The notes: a model not told the origin generated them from the letters alone. 64,000 nt of DNA from Blastomyces gilchristii SLH14081 (GCF_000003855.2 NW_003101664.1:1178878-1242877); one strand, 5' to 3'; shown: positions 12,990 to 25,239, counted from the stretch's first letter. Numbers and translations are program-made.

Positions 12990-14340
12990 AGATATTATAA
13001 CTCTTCTCTAGTAAGTCATTTTACAGATACTAGAACTTATAAGTTACTTATAAGAAAATACTTCTGACTGAAGATACAAGAACTTATAAAGAAGATAGTG
13101 AATTCTTATACTATTTATCAGAGTTCATGAGTAGTACAGTTCAGATTATATAAAGAACTTACTTCTCTATTCATCTTACAGAAATCTTGAGAATAGCTAG
13201 AAATAAATACTCTTATAAGTCTCTCTGAAAGTAAGAACATATATAATATCTGCTTTGACAGTATGCTGATGATAGTGAATTACTTCATTAAGATAGTACA
13301 CTTTATACTCACTTACAAGAACTTGAAGTTAAAGAATTTAACTTATATCTTTGTTTATAATATGATCTGATTGTATGAATTGTCTGTGTATATTATCTTA
13401 GATAGAGAATTAATCTTTATAGAAGAGTTCTAGTCTGATCTGATAACTATACTGAAGATCTTATAAGATCTAAGCATGACTTTTTATTAATAGACAGATG
13501 ATCAGATAGAATATCTGATAAGTATATTAAAACAGTATCTGTAGTACTTTGTTAATTATAATCAGAATAACTGAGTGTATTAATTATCACTTATAAAGTT
13601 CATATATAATAACTTAAAATATGTTAGTACAGATAAAACTCTCTTTGAGATACTCACTGAGACTTATTCATAGATAATCTTGATAAATTCATGAGAGTAC
13701 ACTATAGAGTGTAATAATGCCTGTGAATGAGCTGAGAGAATTCAGAAGATCTGAGAGAAAGTCTGTAAATTCTTGAGAAAGACTCAAGAGTATTAGAAGA
13801 GATACTATGACTTTAAGTATATTATAAAGAGTTTTAAGAAAGATGATAGAGTCTGACTGAGTCTAGAAAACATTATTATATAGAGATTTAGTAAGAAGCT
13901 GAATCTCTTACAGACAGAGTCTTATAAGATTATAAAGAAAATTAGTTTACAGTTCTACAGATTGAAACTGTTATCTGAGTTATAGATATATAATATTTTT
14001 CATATCTCTTTACTCTATAAATATAAGGAATTTTTAGAAGAGAATTCTGTGACTCATCACTCTGTTCATGAAATACTAGAGAGTAAAAGAGAATATCAGA
14101 TCAAAGAGATTATTGACTCAGAGAAGTGAGATTATAAGCTCTGATTTAAGATTCAGTGATAAGAGTATTCTGATAAGATAAATAAGTTCACTTAAGAATT
14201 ATTCAGATAGATAAGATATCTGCAGAAGCTGAGATATAACTTTTATACTATGAATTCTGATAAGTCAGAATGACATAGTCTTTACTAAGAACCTGATTAT
14301 AATAAAGATATTAACACTGTTATTTATAAGTTCTAGTCTA
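12990..14340 (+). pseudogene. gypC integrase core and chromodomain
   Basis: The integrase core is recognisable from an H-x-G-type zinc-binding segment near 13010, the segment IVHFILTYKNLK near 13300 (family first catalytic block) and TDDQIE near 13495 (family HPQTDGQTER block). A further segment at 14110-14330 reads as a degraded chromodomain, with Trp positions now TGA. Chromodomains on integrases direct insertion to heterochromatin in chromoviruses. All parts carry multiple stops. Confidence 0.65.
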
Positions 14341-14440
14341 TAAGATGATGAGTTTCTACTGAGATGAACAGCTTACAGTGTATATAAGAGAAGAAGAAAT
14401 CATACTCTCATTAAAGCTAAAAAATAAGACATAAAAACAG

Positions 14441-16369
14441 AGCTGCAAACACAATTTAGAGATCAATAAAGAAAAAATAAAGAAAACTCAAATTCACACT
14501 TTCAATACTTATAACACTCAATCTTCTCACAACTATCAATTTCTCTCTTCAAAGAAGCAGAGAGTATTATATCTGTGATACAGACAATTGTTACATTTGA
14601 TGTGAAGACTGTCAGAAATGCATAGATTTCAGAGAAGCTGCATATCAGAACACACACAGTTGTAGCAGAGCCTTGAGAACTGCCTGTCTGTGTATGTGAC
14701 TAGATATCTCTTATAAAGCTGTATTCACTCTCTCAGTTATGCTGAAGTATTCAGCCTGAAAACAATTGAGATACAGAGAGAGAGCTCATCTGTTCAGATC
14801 AACTTCTATCATGAATTCATGATATTTGCATTGCCTTAATTACCTGGATTTTACAGGTATCTGAGAATTCATCTCTCATTAACAATGAGATTGTGAAAAT
14901 GCGCCATGATGTGAGAATCATTGATGAAAAACCTAGGCATATTTGCATATATCTGGTCAGAGATTGTGTGAACAGAGAGAGAGTGATTATAGACTCATGA
15001 AACTGCAGAAGACACTGACAACACTGAGAGCTTTATAAGAACTGTCAGTTAGAGTCTGTAAGAAATTACTTATGAGAAGACTTACAGTAAAGAGAGAAAC
15101 TACACTGCTTAGAGTCAGAGACTGATCTGAGAAAGACATGAGATTGATCACTGACTTGAAGATCAGATGCAGTAGTGAGACTGAAGAGAGTGAAGACACT
15201 GTTATAGATAATGATATCTCTGCTTCATCAGCTGATAAAAAGTGATCAGAGAAGTTACAGAGATACTTATAAGAAGCTCAGCAGCAGTCAGACATTATTT
15301 ATAAAGATATTGAAATTGAAAAATTTTTATTCTTGAGAAGTTCTTGAATCAATATATGAACATTGTCAGAAATACTCTCTCTCTATCATCTGAGTGAAAA
15401 CACTTCACAGATGAATAAGAATACTCACAGTTTATAAAAATAAGAGCTATTATAGAAAAAGAGAAAAGAAGATGAAGTTTCACAGACAGATCTGAGATAT
15501 TTATACTACTCTAGAGAGATTTATTTACACTGTGAGTGATTCTGTGAAATAGTCAGATCACTCTAGTAAATAAGAGTAATTATGAATTACAGGCCTGAAT
15601 CTTTCTATATAACTATAAAGAGTAATTGCAGACTGCAGATATCTTGATTCTACAATTCTACAGAGTTAATGAAAGAATGAAAAATTTCTCACAATTCTAC
15701 AGTGTCAAAGAACAATGATTTATAAGAATGAGTGAAAGATTAACTTGTAAATACTTCTCTTTGATAAGAGTAATCTTACAGAGAGTGATTCATCTATGAG
15801 ATAAATCTGTATGATAATCATATAAGAATTATATAAAAATAATTAAGAGTTAATCAGAATTCTTCTGTATGAAAGATATGAGATAAATCTATGTAATAGT
15901 CAGAGAAGAATCTGTAGATCACAAAAAATCTTACAGAATAAGAAACTGAGTGACAGACTCTTTTCTCTTTATAATAACAAGAGATTTTTCCTCACTGAGG
16001 TTTTTATAGATATAAAGAATTTTTAGTGAGTATCACTGCAGTGCTGAGCTGATTCTATGAAGTCACTCAGTGAAAGGCTTCACAGATGAAGTCTTAGAGA
16101 GGAAGAGATATATAAGAAATCTCACTTCTCACAGATTCTTTACTTCTATTTCTATCTCTTATGTAATTAATAGCACTAGCGGCCCTTGATTACACACAAC
16201 TATATAGACTGAAGTTCATGAATACTATTCATAACTCAGCTTGAATGCTATTATACATTTAATCTCTACATTTTATCTTTCTATCATGAATACTTCTAGT
16301 AGTTAACAGTACATATCACGTCAAGCTGCAAACACCCGAATAATCGCCTGCGAGCACTTACTCTTACAT
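14441..16369. other. Unassigned decayed sequence between gypC and gypA copy 2
   Basis: No family could be assigned. At 14590-14780 a plus-strand frame reads as a Cys-rich segment (CEDCQKC, then HSCS and ACLC) with TGA at likely Trp positions. A second coding-like stretch at 15150-15340 is acidic and then helical (IDNDISASSADKK, EAQQQSDIIYKDIEIE). Both may belong to one dead gene or gag. The minus-strand 70-codon frame at 15199-14987 is Ser-rich and looks incidental. From about 16170 the base composition changes: AGCGGCCC, a CACGTC site and several CpG sites near 16310-16350 are retained. That tail abuts a truncated gypA LTR at 16370. Confidence 0.4.
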
Positions 16370-16584
16370 GAAGCTTCAGAGCAGAAGAATATACACACGT
16401 TCATAGCAGCTGAGAATCAGTGATCAGAAATGACTGAGAATCAGAGTGTATGTATTCATAGCAGCTGAGAATCAGTGATTGAGAATGGCTGAGAATTGAA
16501 GTGTATGTATTTGAGAGTGAAACAGAAGAATCTATGAAGTGTAATGAAATAGTCTATATAATTGATCAGGTACAGTCTGTCACA
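16370..16584 (-). repeat. gypA copy 2, 3' LTR (truncated)
   Basis: The inner terminus ends CAGTCTGTCACA, the mutated form of CAGCCCGTCACA. About 145 bp at the outer side are missing and replaced by unrelated sequence at 16369. It contains two copies of a segment beginning TTCATAGCAGCTGAGAATC, the duplication shared with the 5' LTR at 22188-22549. Confidence 0.8.
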
Positions 16585-18569
16585 TTAGTCTCTCTCTTTC
16601 AGAAGCAGTTCTCATCAGTCAAGAACTGCTGTTTCAGATAATACAGAACTTGAAGTTCAGATCAGTTAATCATAGTTAACTCATTTTATAAGATATTGTC
16701 AGCTGCAGTCACAGAGTCTCTTATTAAGAATATTCTCAATCTCTTACTCAAGCTCATTATCTTCTTCTATAATGTCTGATAACTGTCAGTCAGAAGTCAG
16801 TTGAGAAGAGAACAGATTAATGACAGTGCAGCAGAGCAAGCTTGTGTGAAATACATTATGAATTTCTGATAATATGTTAAGACAGTAGTTATGACTATCT
16901 AGAACTTCTATCACTTTATACCTGATATGATGATAATCTAGTGCATGAGATGAATATATAATTTATATATTCTTAAGATTCAATTATATCAGATCTTCTA
17001 TCTTATATTGTTCAGTGAGATCTCAGTGAACATTGATTTGATTCTCTTAATCTTGTTTTACAGTTGCTATGAAGATCTCTGCTTAATTACAGATATCTCA
17101 GAGCTTCATTACTATATTATCAGCAATCTGAATCAGACTACAGAGGTTCAGTGTGAACTATGTAATCTCTAGAAGATTTAACACTTTTATATGATAACTA
17201 TGTGTAAGAAAGAATGAGCTTATATCTGTTAAAACAGTATTTTATTTATTGATAGCAATCTCTGTATATAGAAGCAGATTATATCAATCATCTTATAAGT
17301 GATTACAGAACTTATAAAGATAATTTTTTATGATTTGAATTATCTGTTCTGATATATCATCAGTCTTGAGATGATAGACAGTTAACAGACAGTATATAAT
17401 CTTGAGAACTTGACAGATTCTAGTTCAGAGAGTACACATGAATTGATAGCTCTGATCTGATACTATTGATCTTGATAACTCATGTATCTGATAGAATGAA
17501 CTTCATAAGAAGACTTTAATAACTTGTTCAGTATTTATCTTATTACAAGATTTTAATATTATATCTTTACTTAGTCAGTCAATGATGATCAGAATGTTTC
17601 TATAACTCTTACTCTCAAATAGATTAATAGTAAAGTCAATCACTACATCTTATTAGATTTTATTAGAAATATTAAGTGATTTCAGTAGATCTTTTCTACA
17701 GTGCTTTCATGAGATAACAGAAGAACAGTAGTTACAGTTTCAGATAAAGTATCTAATGCTATTTGATATCTCAGATTAATAGAACTCTTGAGAGATTATT
17801 CTATACAGTTATTTACAGTCTGAATGATCAGTTATATATGAATCATGCATCTCTTATATTATTCAGATGTGTAAGAGTTTAGAGTGAGAGACTCAGTGTT
17901 ATTTATGAAATTGTAAAGTGTTATTATCATCAATTAAACATTCTGAGATGTCAGTTCTTATATATAATTCTGAGAGAAATCAGAGTACTTCTGATCATAC
18001 TGCTTCAGTGAGTGCTTGAAGAAGTTCATCAGTTTAAGCTGCTGTATGTCATAGCTCATCTAATGTAGAGTCAGAAGAAGTTGAGATATCAGTGTTAATG
18101 TCAGTGACAGTTCAGAGAGAGAGTGTTCTAATCAGAGAAGTGTGTATAGTGTTATGAGTTGTTTCATCTTGATCAACTAATATCTTCAGATCTAGAAGTC
18201 AGTGTTCTCAGTTCATTCAACAGATGTCTGTTACATTAGAAGGCATATCTTGCTCTTATTATAAGAGAGCATCTGTCATTGAGTTCTGACTACTGAGATG
18301 ATAGTGTATTATAAAATGAAAGCAGCTTAAGAACTCAGATCATTGCATCTATTATTCAGTGAGTTTATAGATAGTTGTGAAGTACTTGAGGTTCTTATAA
18401 TCTGTGATTATCTCAAATTCAGAGATACTTCAGAGTTCAGAGTCTCATTCTTCTAGATAGTATACAATTGTAAGAAGTTTCTTGTCATAGATCTCATAGT
18501 TGCATTCAGCAGAACTCAATTTCTTAGATATGAAGATGCATGATTATAAGACATCTTTATTATCATATT

Positions 18570-19076
18570 TAGACTGGCCGCCGGGATCATGAATTTCACA
18601 TTTGATCTCATTTGATCTGGTCTCATACATTTCTTGACGTGAATCCCGCTGGGACTGGCTATCAAAAAAACATGTAAAGCGACTATATATCAGATCTTAA
18701 AATAAAACCATGACTTGAAAAAAATGAGAAAGTGATTTCATTTGATTCCATTTAGTCTCATTCTTGGCATAAAGTTACTATTTTTAGACATTTTAAGGTT
18801 TTTTTTAGACTATTTTTAATTTTTTAAAAAGTAACACTTTTTGATAACACTCAAATGAGATTTAAAGTCATTTAAAGCAATAAAAATAATTTAAATTAAG
18901 AAGTGGAAATCATGATCTCATTTGAAAAATGTGATAAGAGTAGACAGTAAGTTTCACTGAAACAGTATGAAACTACTATCTAATATTAAAACTGTGTAAT
19001 GGGATCAGTTGAATTGGGTAATGAGACTATCAAAAAATCTAATTCTGGTCTCAGACACGGTCACACAGTCAGTCTA
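18570..19076 (+). mobile_element. MITE copy A (hAT-like, non-autonomous)
   Basis: This is a full-length copy from TAGACTGG to CAGTCTA. An exact 8-bp TSD, ATCATATT, lies at 18562-18569 and 19077-19084. Removing the insert and one TSD restores the gypA sequence. It has no coding capacity. Confidence 0.93.
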
Positions 19077-20411
19077 ATCATATTGCAATATAGCTGTCTC
19101 TGTAACATAGTCAGAGAAATCAGCTTCAGTAACTATTTCATAATCAGAGTTAAATATCATTAGCAGAGAGATGTTGATGAACATCTTCTTCATCTGTATG
19201 AATGCAGCTTCAGTGTTTACTGATCACTGAAATACTGAGTTCTTCTTGATAAGTTCTGTAAGTGATCTCATAATATCTGAGAAGTTTCATATAAATCACT
19301 GATAGAAGTTAGCAAATTCAATGAAGCTTCATACATCTTTCACAGTATATAAAGCTTCTCATTTAAGAATAATAGAGACTTTCTCAGAATTCATTCAAAT
19401 TCTCTTGTCAGCTTCTATGATAAAACCTAGATATTTAATACTCTTGACTTCAAAGTCATACTTATTAATATCTATTGATAGTTCTGCTTCTTGTAATTAT
19501 TGTAATATTCTTTGTATATGTTCTTGATATTCTTTTCTGAACTCATCAGTGAAGATGAGAATGTCATCAAGATATACAGATATGAATTCATTAAGGAAAT
19601 CTCAGAGTGCTTAGTTAATATATTTCTGAAATGTACTAAGAGTGTTAGTCAGTCTGAAGAGGATAACTATTCATTCAAAGAGGTCATATTATGTTTGAAA
19701 TACTGTAAGTCACTCATCTTCTTCAGCAATGCAGATCTTATGAAACACAGTGATGACATCTAGTTTTATAAATCATTGAGCTTGTTCAATACAAGCTAGG
19801 ATTTCATTGATAAGAGATAGCAGATAGCAGTCTTTCTTTATTATTCTGTTCAGTTCTTGATAGTTCACACAGAATCAGAGTTCTTCACCTGATTTCTTTG
19901 TAAAGAGAATAGAGGCTGTGATGAAAGAATTGCTAACATGTATGAATTCTTTATTCAATAGATCATTGAGTGTCTTTTAAAGAAGAAGGAGTTCATCTTA
20001 AGACATGTTGTAAAGAGAGTCTCATAATGATTCAGAGTTCTTATCATTCTTCTTCTCTAACTTGATACTGTGATTCACTTCAGAACCTTGTAAGAAGAGT
20101 ATGTTTGTAATATTATCTTATCAGAAGACATCTAGATATTCATGATATTATTAAGAAAGTTTTATATGAGAATCTGTTATTGTAACATGAGATAACTTTT
20201 CTAGAGCCTTTTTAATATCAGTCAGACTGATAGAATAGATTGCTACATGATTCTGCTGTCAGTGACTTCTTTTTCAGAGCATTTCATATATGTTAGCAGA
20301 GATCTGTGTCAGGTTCATGATCTTGTAAATGTCATCTTCATGAACTCTATCATTGTTAGAGAATATCAAGCTTCTGTTTCAAGTGTTTAATAAGATGCCT
20401 TGTTTAGATAG

Positions 20412-20711
20412 TCAGACAAGTTCTAATATAAGATTATAATCAAGATTATCAACTTCATATACATAGGCATCTTCACATTGATGTTCTCTCACATCTATAG
20501 TTAGCTTCACTATGTAATAGATACAAATGTCTTTTGAATCATTAAATTCTGTGAGAAGTTGAGGTTTTAATAAGAGAATATACTGAAGATTATAATATCT
20601 TACAACTGAAGATTTTATCATTGCATAGTAACATAGATCACTGTCTATCATGACTTTCATATTATACATGTTATCAACCACAGTAGATACAAGAATTGTA
20701 TTCATTATCAT
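20412..20711 (-). pseudogene. gypA copy 2 protease domain
   Basis: This is a 99-codon open stretch with the retropepsin active-site region MIDSD, where family members have D-S/T-G. The Gly is replaced by Asp, as expected from G-to-A change in a GG pair. Downstream it continues AMIKSSVVRYYNLQ and ends at NLDYNLILELV, the position of the conserved ILG-like C-terminal motif. It aligns along its length with 442-735. It is normally released from the gag-pol polyprotein to mature virus-like particles. The missing Gly makes activity unlikely, and the flanking frame is broken. Confidence 0.75.
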
Positions 20712-22187
20712 CTTCTCTTTAAATCATTGTCATCTGACCTCTTCAAGCTTCTGTTTATAAATTTGAACAGAAGCTAATCTTTTCTCTGTTTCACTGAGAC
20801 TTTCTCATAGTTATCTTCTGAATCTTTCTCTAATGTAATGTGATTGATGCAGACAGGTGCTGATTCATTCTTTGAATAAGAAGATACTGATCTTTCTCTT
20901 AAGTATAAAGACATATAGATTAATCAGCAGTTGAAAGCAATGTGTTCTGATCAGTTACAGTTAATGCACACTTCATATTAATGTCAATCAGTGACTTCTT
21001 CAGAAGTGATTTCAGGGACTTGAAAGTCTGTTTGAACAGTGAAAACTCTTGCTTATATATAGACATTTGAATCTATTCAGTTCATGACATCTGCATCATT
21101 ACTGTTACTCCTCTTCAGTATGAGTGTATAAGTGACTGAAATGTAATATCTTCTGCTACTGTTCTGTATACTCTTGAGCTTGATAAGATAATCATTCAAT
21201 GTTCAGAGCTGTGTACAGAAGCCTTTATAAGTCTGGTCTTTATCTACACTTATAAGAGTCTGTAAGAGTTTGAAAGTCAATGTCTTCTTGAGCATGCTAA
21301 TTTTTATTTGATTCTCTCAAGATTGATCATCTGTTTCTAGAATCTTGATATTGAAATCAGAGATGAATGATATAAGAGAAGTGTTTCTCTGTCAGATACT
21401 CTGTAATCAATCTAATACTTTCTATTGCATGGCAGTGTCTTGAAACAGAATATCAAGATATTTCATGATATTATCAGACATTTATAATGCTGATTCACAT
21501 ACTTTTATCTATGAATAAAACTTCTGTTTCATGTAATTCTTCAATTGTTCATTGATATATTAATCTTGATTGATTAATGAACTGATGAAATCTTTATCTA
21601 TACTCAGTTTCACAAGCATTTTCATTCTTTATAATGAGTAGAGAGTGAGATCAGAAGTATTAAAATATACAGAAGTATCTAAGCATTCTTTCAGCACTTT
21701 TATATTCAATTCTGTAGATATTGAAATTGAATGAATTAATTATTAAATCTCTTCATATTGAAGTTGTTGAGTTGCATGCATATCAGCTATTTATTATTAT
21801 TGTAATTTCAATATTGCTCAGAGTCACTGTGACATTACATCTATACTCATGTTTAAGAGTTTCATATTATTGTTAGACATGATTATATCAATTGTCAGAT
21901 GTGTAATCATATTCTTATATATCTGAGTGTCAGAACTCTCAGATCTTTCACTGACATTCTCTTGTAAGATTTTACTCTCTTTATAAGATCTTATTACAGA
22001 GTCAGAGTGACTGATAAGCAAGCTTCTATCTGAGAACTATCTGAGAACTCAGTGTCTGCTTAACTATTTGACTGTTTCTTACACATTGTTACATGTTCAG
22101 ATATCTCTCAATGAATAATTATTTCTAATGAGAAGATGATGCATGAATAATTGTTTTCTAATAAGAAGATAATGAATGTTTTTATAG

Positions 22188-22549
22188 TGTAAGAGGTCTA
22201 CACTGAATAGATCAGTATAATATTATAGATCTTATGTAACAAAGATAAAAATATTAGAGAAGAAAAGAAAGAGAAAGTGCAAGAATCAGCAATTGAGATG
22301 AATATTTATACACATATGTGATAGTGTATGCAGTGAAGCTTCAGAGTGAAAGAATATACACACATTCATAGTGACTGAGAATCAGCGATCAGAAATGGCT
22401 GAGAATTGAAGTGTGTGTGTTCATAGCAGCTAAGGATTGACAATCAGAAATGACTGAGAATCAGAGCATACATGTTCAAGAGTGAAATGAAAGAATCTAT
22501 GAAGTATAATGAAATAGTCTATATAATTGATCAGGTGCAGCCCGTCACA
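22188..22549 (-). repeat. gypA copy 2, 5' LTR with internal duplication
   Basis: The LTR runs from TGTAAGAGGTC to CAGCCCGTCACA. It is 362 bp, about 54 bp longer than the 308-bp LTRs of copy 5 because a central segment is duplicated. The right flank GTTAA is the presumed TSD. Confidence 0.87.
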
Positions 22550-22688
22550 GTTAATTAATATAAATTCTTGACTTTCAATTTCTCACTGAGTATACTCACT
22601 AGTTAATGAGTATTCTCAGAAACTTCAGATATGATATTAAGATTATTAATATAGATTATTATATATAAATGACATCTGAATGTATAAT
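22550..22688. other. Unassigned AT-rich spacer
   Basis: Between the gypA copy 2 LTR and a gypX LTR remnant I see no open frame, repeat or motif. It is the target into which both inserted, or an internal part of one of them. Confidence 0.4.
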
Positions 22689-22833
22689 TATGATTCAGAA
22701 GAATGTATAACTATTGAATAATAATACAGCTGCTTCTGAACTTGCTTACAAATGTAAAGAAGTTATAGCAGTCATCAATTAATTTAGTATACAATATATA
22801 AGAAGCCAGCATACACCTGTAATTATACACTGA
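22689..22833 (+). repeat. gypX LTR remnant, plus orientation, cut by a MITE
   Basis: It starts TATGATTCAG (LTR terminus TGTGGTTCGG with G-to-A changes) and aligns to the reverse complement of the 184-bp LTRs at 26131 and 35331. The segment AATATATAAGAAGCCAGC near 22790 is diagnostic. It stops at 22833, where a MITE begins, so the last 39 bp or so are missing. It is either a solo LTR or the 5' LTR of a second gypX copy hidden in the gap. Confidence 0.75.
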
Positions 22834-23101
22834 TAGACTGGCTGCTGAGACTATAAATTTCACATTTGATCTCATTTGATCTGATCTCATACATTTCTTG
22901 ATGTGAATTCTGCTGAGACTAATCATTAAAAAAATAAGCAAAGTAACTATATATCAGATTTTAAAATGAGATCATAACTTGAAAAAAATAAGAAAGTGAT
23001 TTCATTTAATCTCATTTAGTCTCATTCTTAGTATAAAGTTACTATTTTTAGACATTTTAAGGTTTTTTCTTTAGACTATTTTTAATTTTTAAAAAGTAAT
23101 G
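22834..23101 (+). mobile_element. MITE copy B, left half, ending in an assembly gap
   Basis: It starts TAGACTGGCTGC and is collinear with bases 1-268 of the MITE. It is strongly mutated. Its left flank TACACTGA does not match the right flank of the MITE piece after the gap. Confidence 0.85.
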
Positions 23102-23523
23102 NNNNNNNNNNNNNNNNNNNNNNNNNNNNNNNNNNNNNNNNNNNNNNNNNNNNNNNNNNNNNNNNNNNNNNNNNNNNNNNNNNNNNNNNNNNNNNNNNNN
23201 NNNNNNNNNNNNNNNNNNNNNNNNNNNNNNNNNNNNNNNNNNNNNNNNNNNNNNNNNNNNNNNNNNNNNNNNNNNNNNNNNNNNNNNNNNNNNNNNNNNN
23301 NNNNNNNNNNNNNNNNNNNNNNNNNNNNNNNNNNNNNNNNNNNNNNNNNNNNNNNNNNNNNNNNNNNNNNNNNNNNNNNNNNNNNNNNNNNNNNNNNNNN
23401 NNNNNNNNNNNNNNNNNNNNNNNNNNNNNNNNNNNNNNNNNNNNNNNNNNNNNNNNNNNNNNNNNNNNNNNNNNNNNNNNNNNNNNNNNNNNNNNNNNNN
23501 NNNNNNNNNNNNNNNNNNNNNNN
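23102..23523. other. Assembly gap (422 N)
   Basis: This is a run of undetermined bases inside MITE sequence. The MITE pieces on either side overlap by about 24 bp in element coordinates. Confidence 0.99.
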
Positions 23524-23783
23524 TTTTTAATTTTTTAAAAAGTAATGCTTTTGATAATGCTCAAATGAGATTTAAAGTCATTTAAAGCAATAAAAATAAT
23601 TAAATGAGAAGTGAAAATCATAATCTTATTTGAAAAATATGATAAGAGTAGACAGTAAGTCTCACTGAGACAGTATGAAACTACTATCTAATGTTAAAAC
23701 AGTGTAATGAGATCAGTTGAATTGATAATGAGATTATTAAATATTCTGATTCTGGTCTCAGACACAGTCACACAGTCAGTCTA
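23524..23783 (+). mobile_element. MITE copy C, right half
   Basis: This covers about the last 260 bp of the MITE, ending CAGTCTA at 23783. The right flank CTCAAGAG is gypA gag sequence, so this copy sits in gypA copy 3, 30 bp before MITE copy D. Confidence 0.85.
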
Positions 23784-23813
23784 CTCAAGAGTATATAGAA
23801 CAGTGATAGAAGA

Positions 23814-24319
23814 TAGACTGATTACTGAGATTATAAATTTCACATTTAGTTTCATTTGATCTAGTCTCATACATTTCTTAGCATGAATTCCACTGAGACT
23901 AGTCATTAAAAAAACATGTAAAGTGACTATATATCAGATCTTAAAATGAAATCATGACTTGAAAAAAATGAGAAAGTAATCTTATTTGATCTTATTTAGT
24001 CTTATTCTTGACATAAAGTTACTATTTTTAGACATTTTAAGGTTTTTTTTAGACTATTTTTAATTTTTTAAAAAGTAACACTTTTTGATAACACTTAAAT
24101 GAGATTTAAAGTTATTTAAAGCAATAAAAATAATTTAAATTGAGAAGTGAAAATCATGATCTCATTTGAAAAATGTGACAAGAGTAGATAGTAAGTCTCA
24201 CTAAGACAGTATAAAACTACTATTTAATGTTAAAATCATGTAATGAGATCAGTCAAATTAGTAATGAGACTATCAAAAAATCTGGTTCTGATCTCAGACA
24301 CAGTCATACAGTCAGTTTA
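23814..24319 (+). mobile_element. MITE copy D
   Basis: This is a full-length, strongly mutated copy: the 5' end reads TAGACTGATTACTGAG against TAGACTGGCCGCCGGG, and the 3' end is CAGTTTA. The 8-bp TSD ATAGAAGA is perfect (23806-23813 and 24320-24327). Confidence 0.92.
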
Positions 24320-24842
24320 ATAGAAGATATTATACTTACATATCTATACTGAGAAATATTTCAGTCACTTATATATCTGTGTTAAGAAATAACAACAATG
24401 ATGCAGATGCTATAAACTGAGTAGACTTGAATATTTATATATAAGTAAGAGTCTTCACTATCTGCACAGACTTCTGAGTTTCTGAGATCACTTCTGAAGA
24501 AGTCACTGATTAATGTTAATAAGAAGTATATATTAACTGTAACTGATCAGAATACATTGCTTTCAACTATTAATCAGTCTATATATCTTCTCACTTAAAG
24601 AATGAATCAGTGCCTGTTCACATTAACTCTGTTATATTAGAGAAGAATTCAGAAGATAACTATGAGAATACTCTGATAAAACAGGAAAAAGATTAGCTTC
24701 TGTTCAAATTCACAAGCAGAAGCTTAAAGAGATCAGATAATAACAATTTAAAGATAAAATGACAATGAATGTGATTCTTGCATCTACTGTGATAGATAAC
24801 ATGTATAATATAAAAGCTATAATAGACAGCAGTCTATGTTAT

Positions 24843-25110
24843 TATCAGATTGAGTGTCACAGATGAATATGTTGAAGACATATGAATCTTATATGTATCA
24901 AGATCTGCTTGTTATATTATCTGTCTACTATCTAATATATCTATTTCATACAAAAGATAGAGCTATTTATAGTAAAATATATGTGCAAGTCAAGAGAGCT
25001 AGCATAAGTGAGTATTAGATAAGTGTTGTAGTAAGCTGATGATAATGAGAAATATTGTAGTAATATAATGTTAATGACATTTAGTAGTGTATAATCTCTT
25101 TTTCCTGACA
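24843..25110 (-). repeat. copia 3' LTR
   Basis: It begins TATCAGATTGAGTG in plus orientation, which differs from the partner LTR start TGTTGAATTAAGTG by transitions only, and ends CCTGACA. It is 268 bp, the same length as its partner. Confidence 0.9.
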
Positions 25111-25134
25111 CACCTTCTTCAGCGAATGTAACAT

Positions 25135-25194
25135 GTAAATGAAAGTGTAAATGAAAGTGTAAATGAAAGTGTAAATGAAAGTGTAAATGAAGCT
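25135..25194 (+). repeat. 12-bp minisatellite beside the copia 3' LTR
   Basis: There are four exact tandem copies of GTAAATGAAAGT followed by one degenerate copy. It lies just inside the copia element, in its 3' untranslated region. An 86-codon minus-strand frame over it, with alternating His-Leu, is an artefact of the repeat. Confidence 0.9.
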
Positions 25195-25239
25195 GTAACA
25201 AAAAGAGTGTAGATGAATCTATAGAGATTATATCAAGAT

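Larger units (their letters stand above)
10118..14440 (+). mobile_element. gypC: heavily decayed chromovirus (Ty3/gypsy), plus strand
   Basis: This second Ty3/gypsy family is visible only through collinear translated remnants. They are a gag C-terminal part (about 10130-10450), RT (about 11280-11900), RNase H (about 12000-12500), integrase (about 12990-13700) and a C-terminal chromodomain (about 14110-14330). The 5' LTR and gag start are missing because gypA copy 1 inserted at 10117. CpG is almost absent and CC/GG are rare, so this is among the oldest, most mutated layers. A purine-rich stretch near 14380-14400 may be the polypurine tract, but I could not define a 3' LTR. Confidence 0.75.
16370..22549 (-). 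mobile_element. gypA copy 2 (Ty3/gypsy chromovirus), minus strand
   Basis: This is a nearly complete copy: 5' LTR 22188-22549, gag about 22060-20750, protease 20711-20412, RT about 19990-19085, RNase H and integrase about 18569-16600, and 3' LTR 16584-16370, which is truncated at its outer end. Both LTRs share an internal duplication of about 54-60 bp that is absent from the other gypA LTRs, which shows they belong to one element. A 507-bp MITE sits at 18570-19076. Stops occur in every domain. Confidence 0.88.

Noticed and set aside
23099..23530. A 143-codon open frame of unknown residues
   Set aside because: It is the N gap.
25135..25194. CRISPR array
   Set aside because: The 12-bp units are contiguous with no spacers, and the context is a eukaryotic retrotransposon.
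24941..25201. A His/Leu repeat protein
   Set aside because: It is translation of the 12-bp minisatellite plus LTR sequence.
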